Shown here: positions 5,015-5,256 of the stretch, piece after piece
Layout: each line of letters opens with the position of its first letter
Position numbering within the stretch: position 1 is the stretch's first letter
Origin: Nitrospinota bacterium
Lineage (GTDB): Bacteria; Nitrospinota; Nitrospinia; Nitrospinales; VA-1
NCBI GenBank assembly: GCA_002731985.1
Contig: PCCT01000003.1
Coordinates: 1 to 5,256, forward strand
Length of the DNA: 5,256 nucleotides
Direction: 5' to 3'
The notes under the pieces: generated by a model
Databases searched by the model: none
What the model was told of the DNA's origin: nothing
Seen by the model: only the letters and a program-made list of their open reading frames with translations
Program-made: the position numbers and the translations under genes

Positions 5015-5256
5015 ATGGAACTCCCCGAATTTCTCGAGCCTTTGCTTGCCTCTATTCTATCGGACCCTCTCCTCCTGGGCATTTCTGCGGCCATGATCTT
5101 GCTCATACCTTTAGGCATTTACAAGTTAAAAAAAGCCCACGCAGAAAAAGAGGGACGTCTGAATGAGTTGTTGAATGAACTGGACGAAACTGAGGATCAC
5201 GAGGAAATGGATGAAAATGATCCAGCTCGACTCCGAAAGAAACCTGCCGAACCTAC
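5015..5256 (+). CDS. Small single-pass membrane protein with acidic tail, partial
   Basis: The frame opens at the ATG at 5015 and stays open for 80 codons to the window edge, so the C-terminus is missing. Residues 1-18 are acidic and mildly hydrophobic. Residues about 19-36 form one membrane segment (LLLGISAAMILLIPLGIY), followed by KLKK, which by the positive-inside rule puts the rest in the cytoplasm. Residues 44-69 are strongly acidic and helix-prone (ELLNELDETEDHEEMDEND), then a basic RLRKK patch. A Shine-Dalgarno (AGGA) lies 4 nt upstream. It is divergent from the glycosyltransferase and in frame with the preceding 24-codon ORF. I recognise no family; membrane scaffold or adaptor proteins can look like this, but no function is assigned. 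Confidence 0.7.
   Translation, partial: MELPEFLEPLLASILSDPLLLGISAAMILLIPLGIYKLKKAHAEKEGRLNELLNELDETEDHEEMDENDPARLRKKPAEP

Noticed and set aside
4869..5096. 75-codon plus-strand frame from a TTG at 4869
   Set aside because: It has no good ribosome site, an odd Ser/Phe/Trp-rich composition, and overlaps the better supported 4934 and 5015 ORFs in a different frame.

Overview
The window is about 5.3 kb of ordinary bacterial chromosome, moderately AT-leaning, with one leftward gene cluster, a leftward glycosyltransferase gene and a rightward pair of very small ORFs at the right edge. The LPS-core-type glycosyltransferase points to a Gram-negative host. The TrpRS carries a four-cysteine [4Fe-4S]-type motif and the IleRS has two complete four-cysteine zinc sites. 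With the M50 protease next to trpS, this fits a Nitrospinota- or Desulfobacterota-like lineage, but that placement is inference and I cannot name a taxon.

Reading from right to left on the minus strand, a WaaE-type family 2 glycosyltransferase (3960-4700) comes first. It is preceded by two promoter candidates. A 314-bp gap without a convincing gene follows (3646-3959). Then comes a tight cluster: a site-2-protease-like M50 membrane metalloprotease (2989-3645, TTG start), trpS (1974-2963) and ileS (1-1937, C-terminal part cut off by the left edge). The gaps in the cluster are 25 and 36 bp, so M50-trpS-ileS is probably one transcript. It links a membrane protease to charging of tRNA-Trp and tRNA-Ile; the linkage looks genomic rather than biochemical.

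On the plus strand at the right edge, a 24-codon ORF (4934-5008) and an ORF of at least 80 codons (5015-5256, runs off the window) lie in the same frame, separated only by TAG and two sense codons. The second has a Shine-Dalgarno sequence and encodes a single-pass membrane protein with a very acidic tail. I do not recognise either.

The points most worth a second look are the TrpRS cysteine motif, the small-ORF pair split by an in-frame amber codon, and the 314-bp gap. The gap holds a 43-codon ORF abutting the glycosyltransferase stop and what may be a decayed intergenic repeat. I found no CRISPR array, tRNA, rRNA, intact insertion sequence or clear defence or biosynthetic system.
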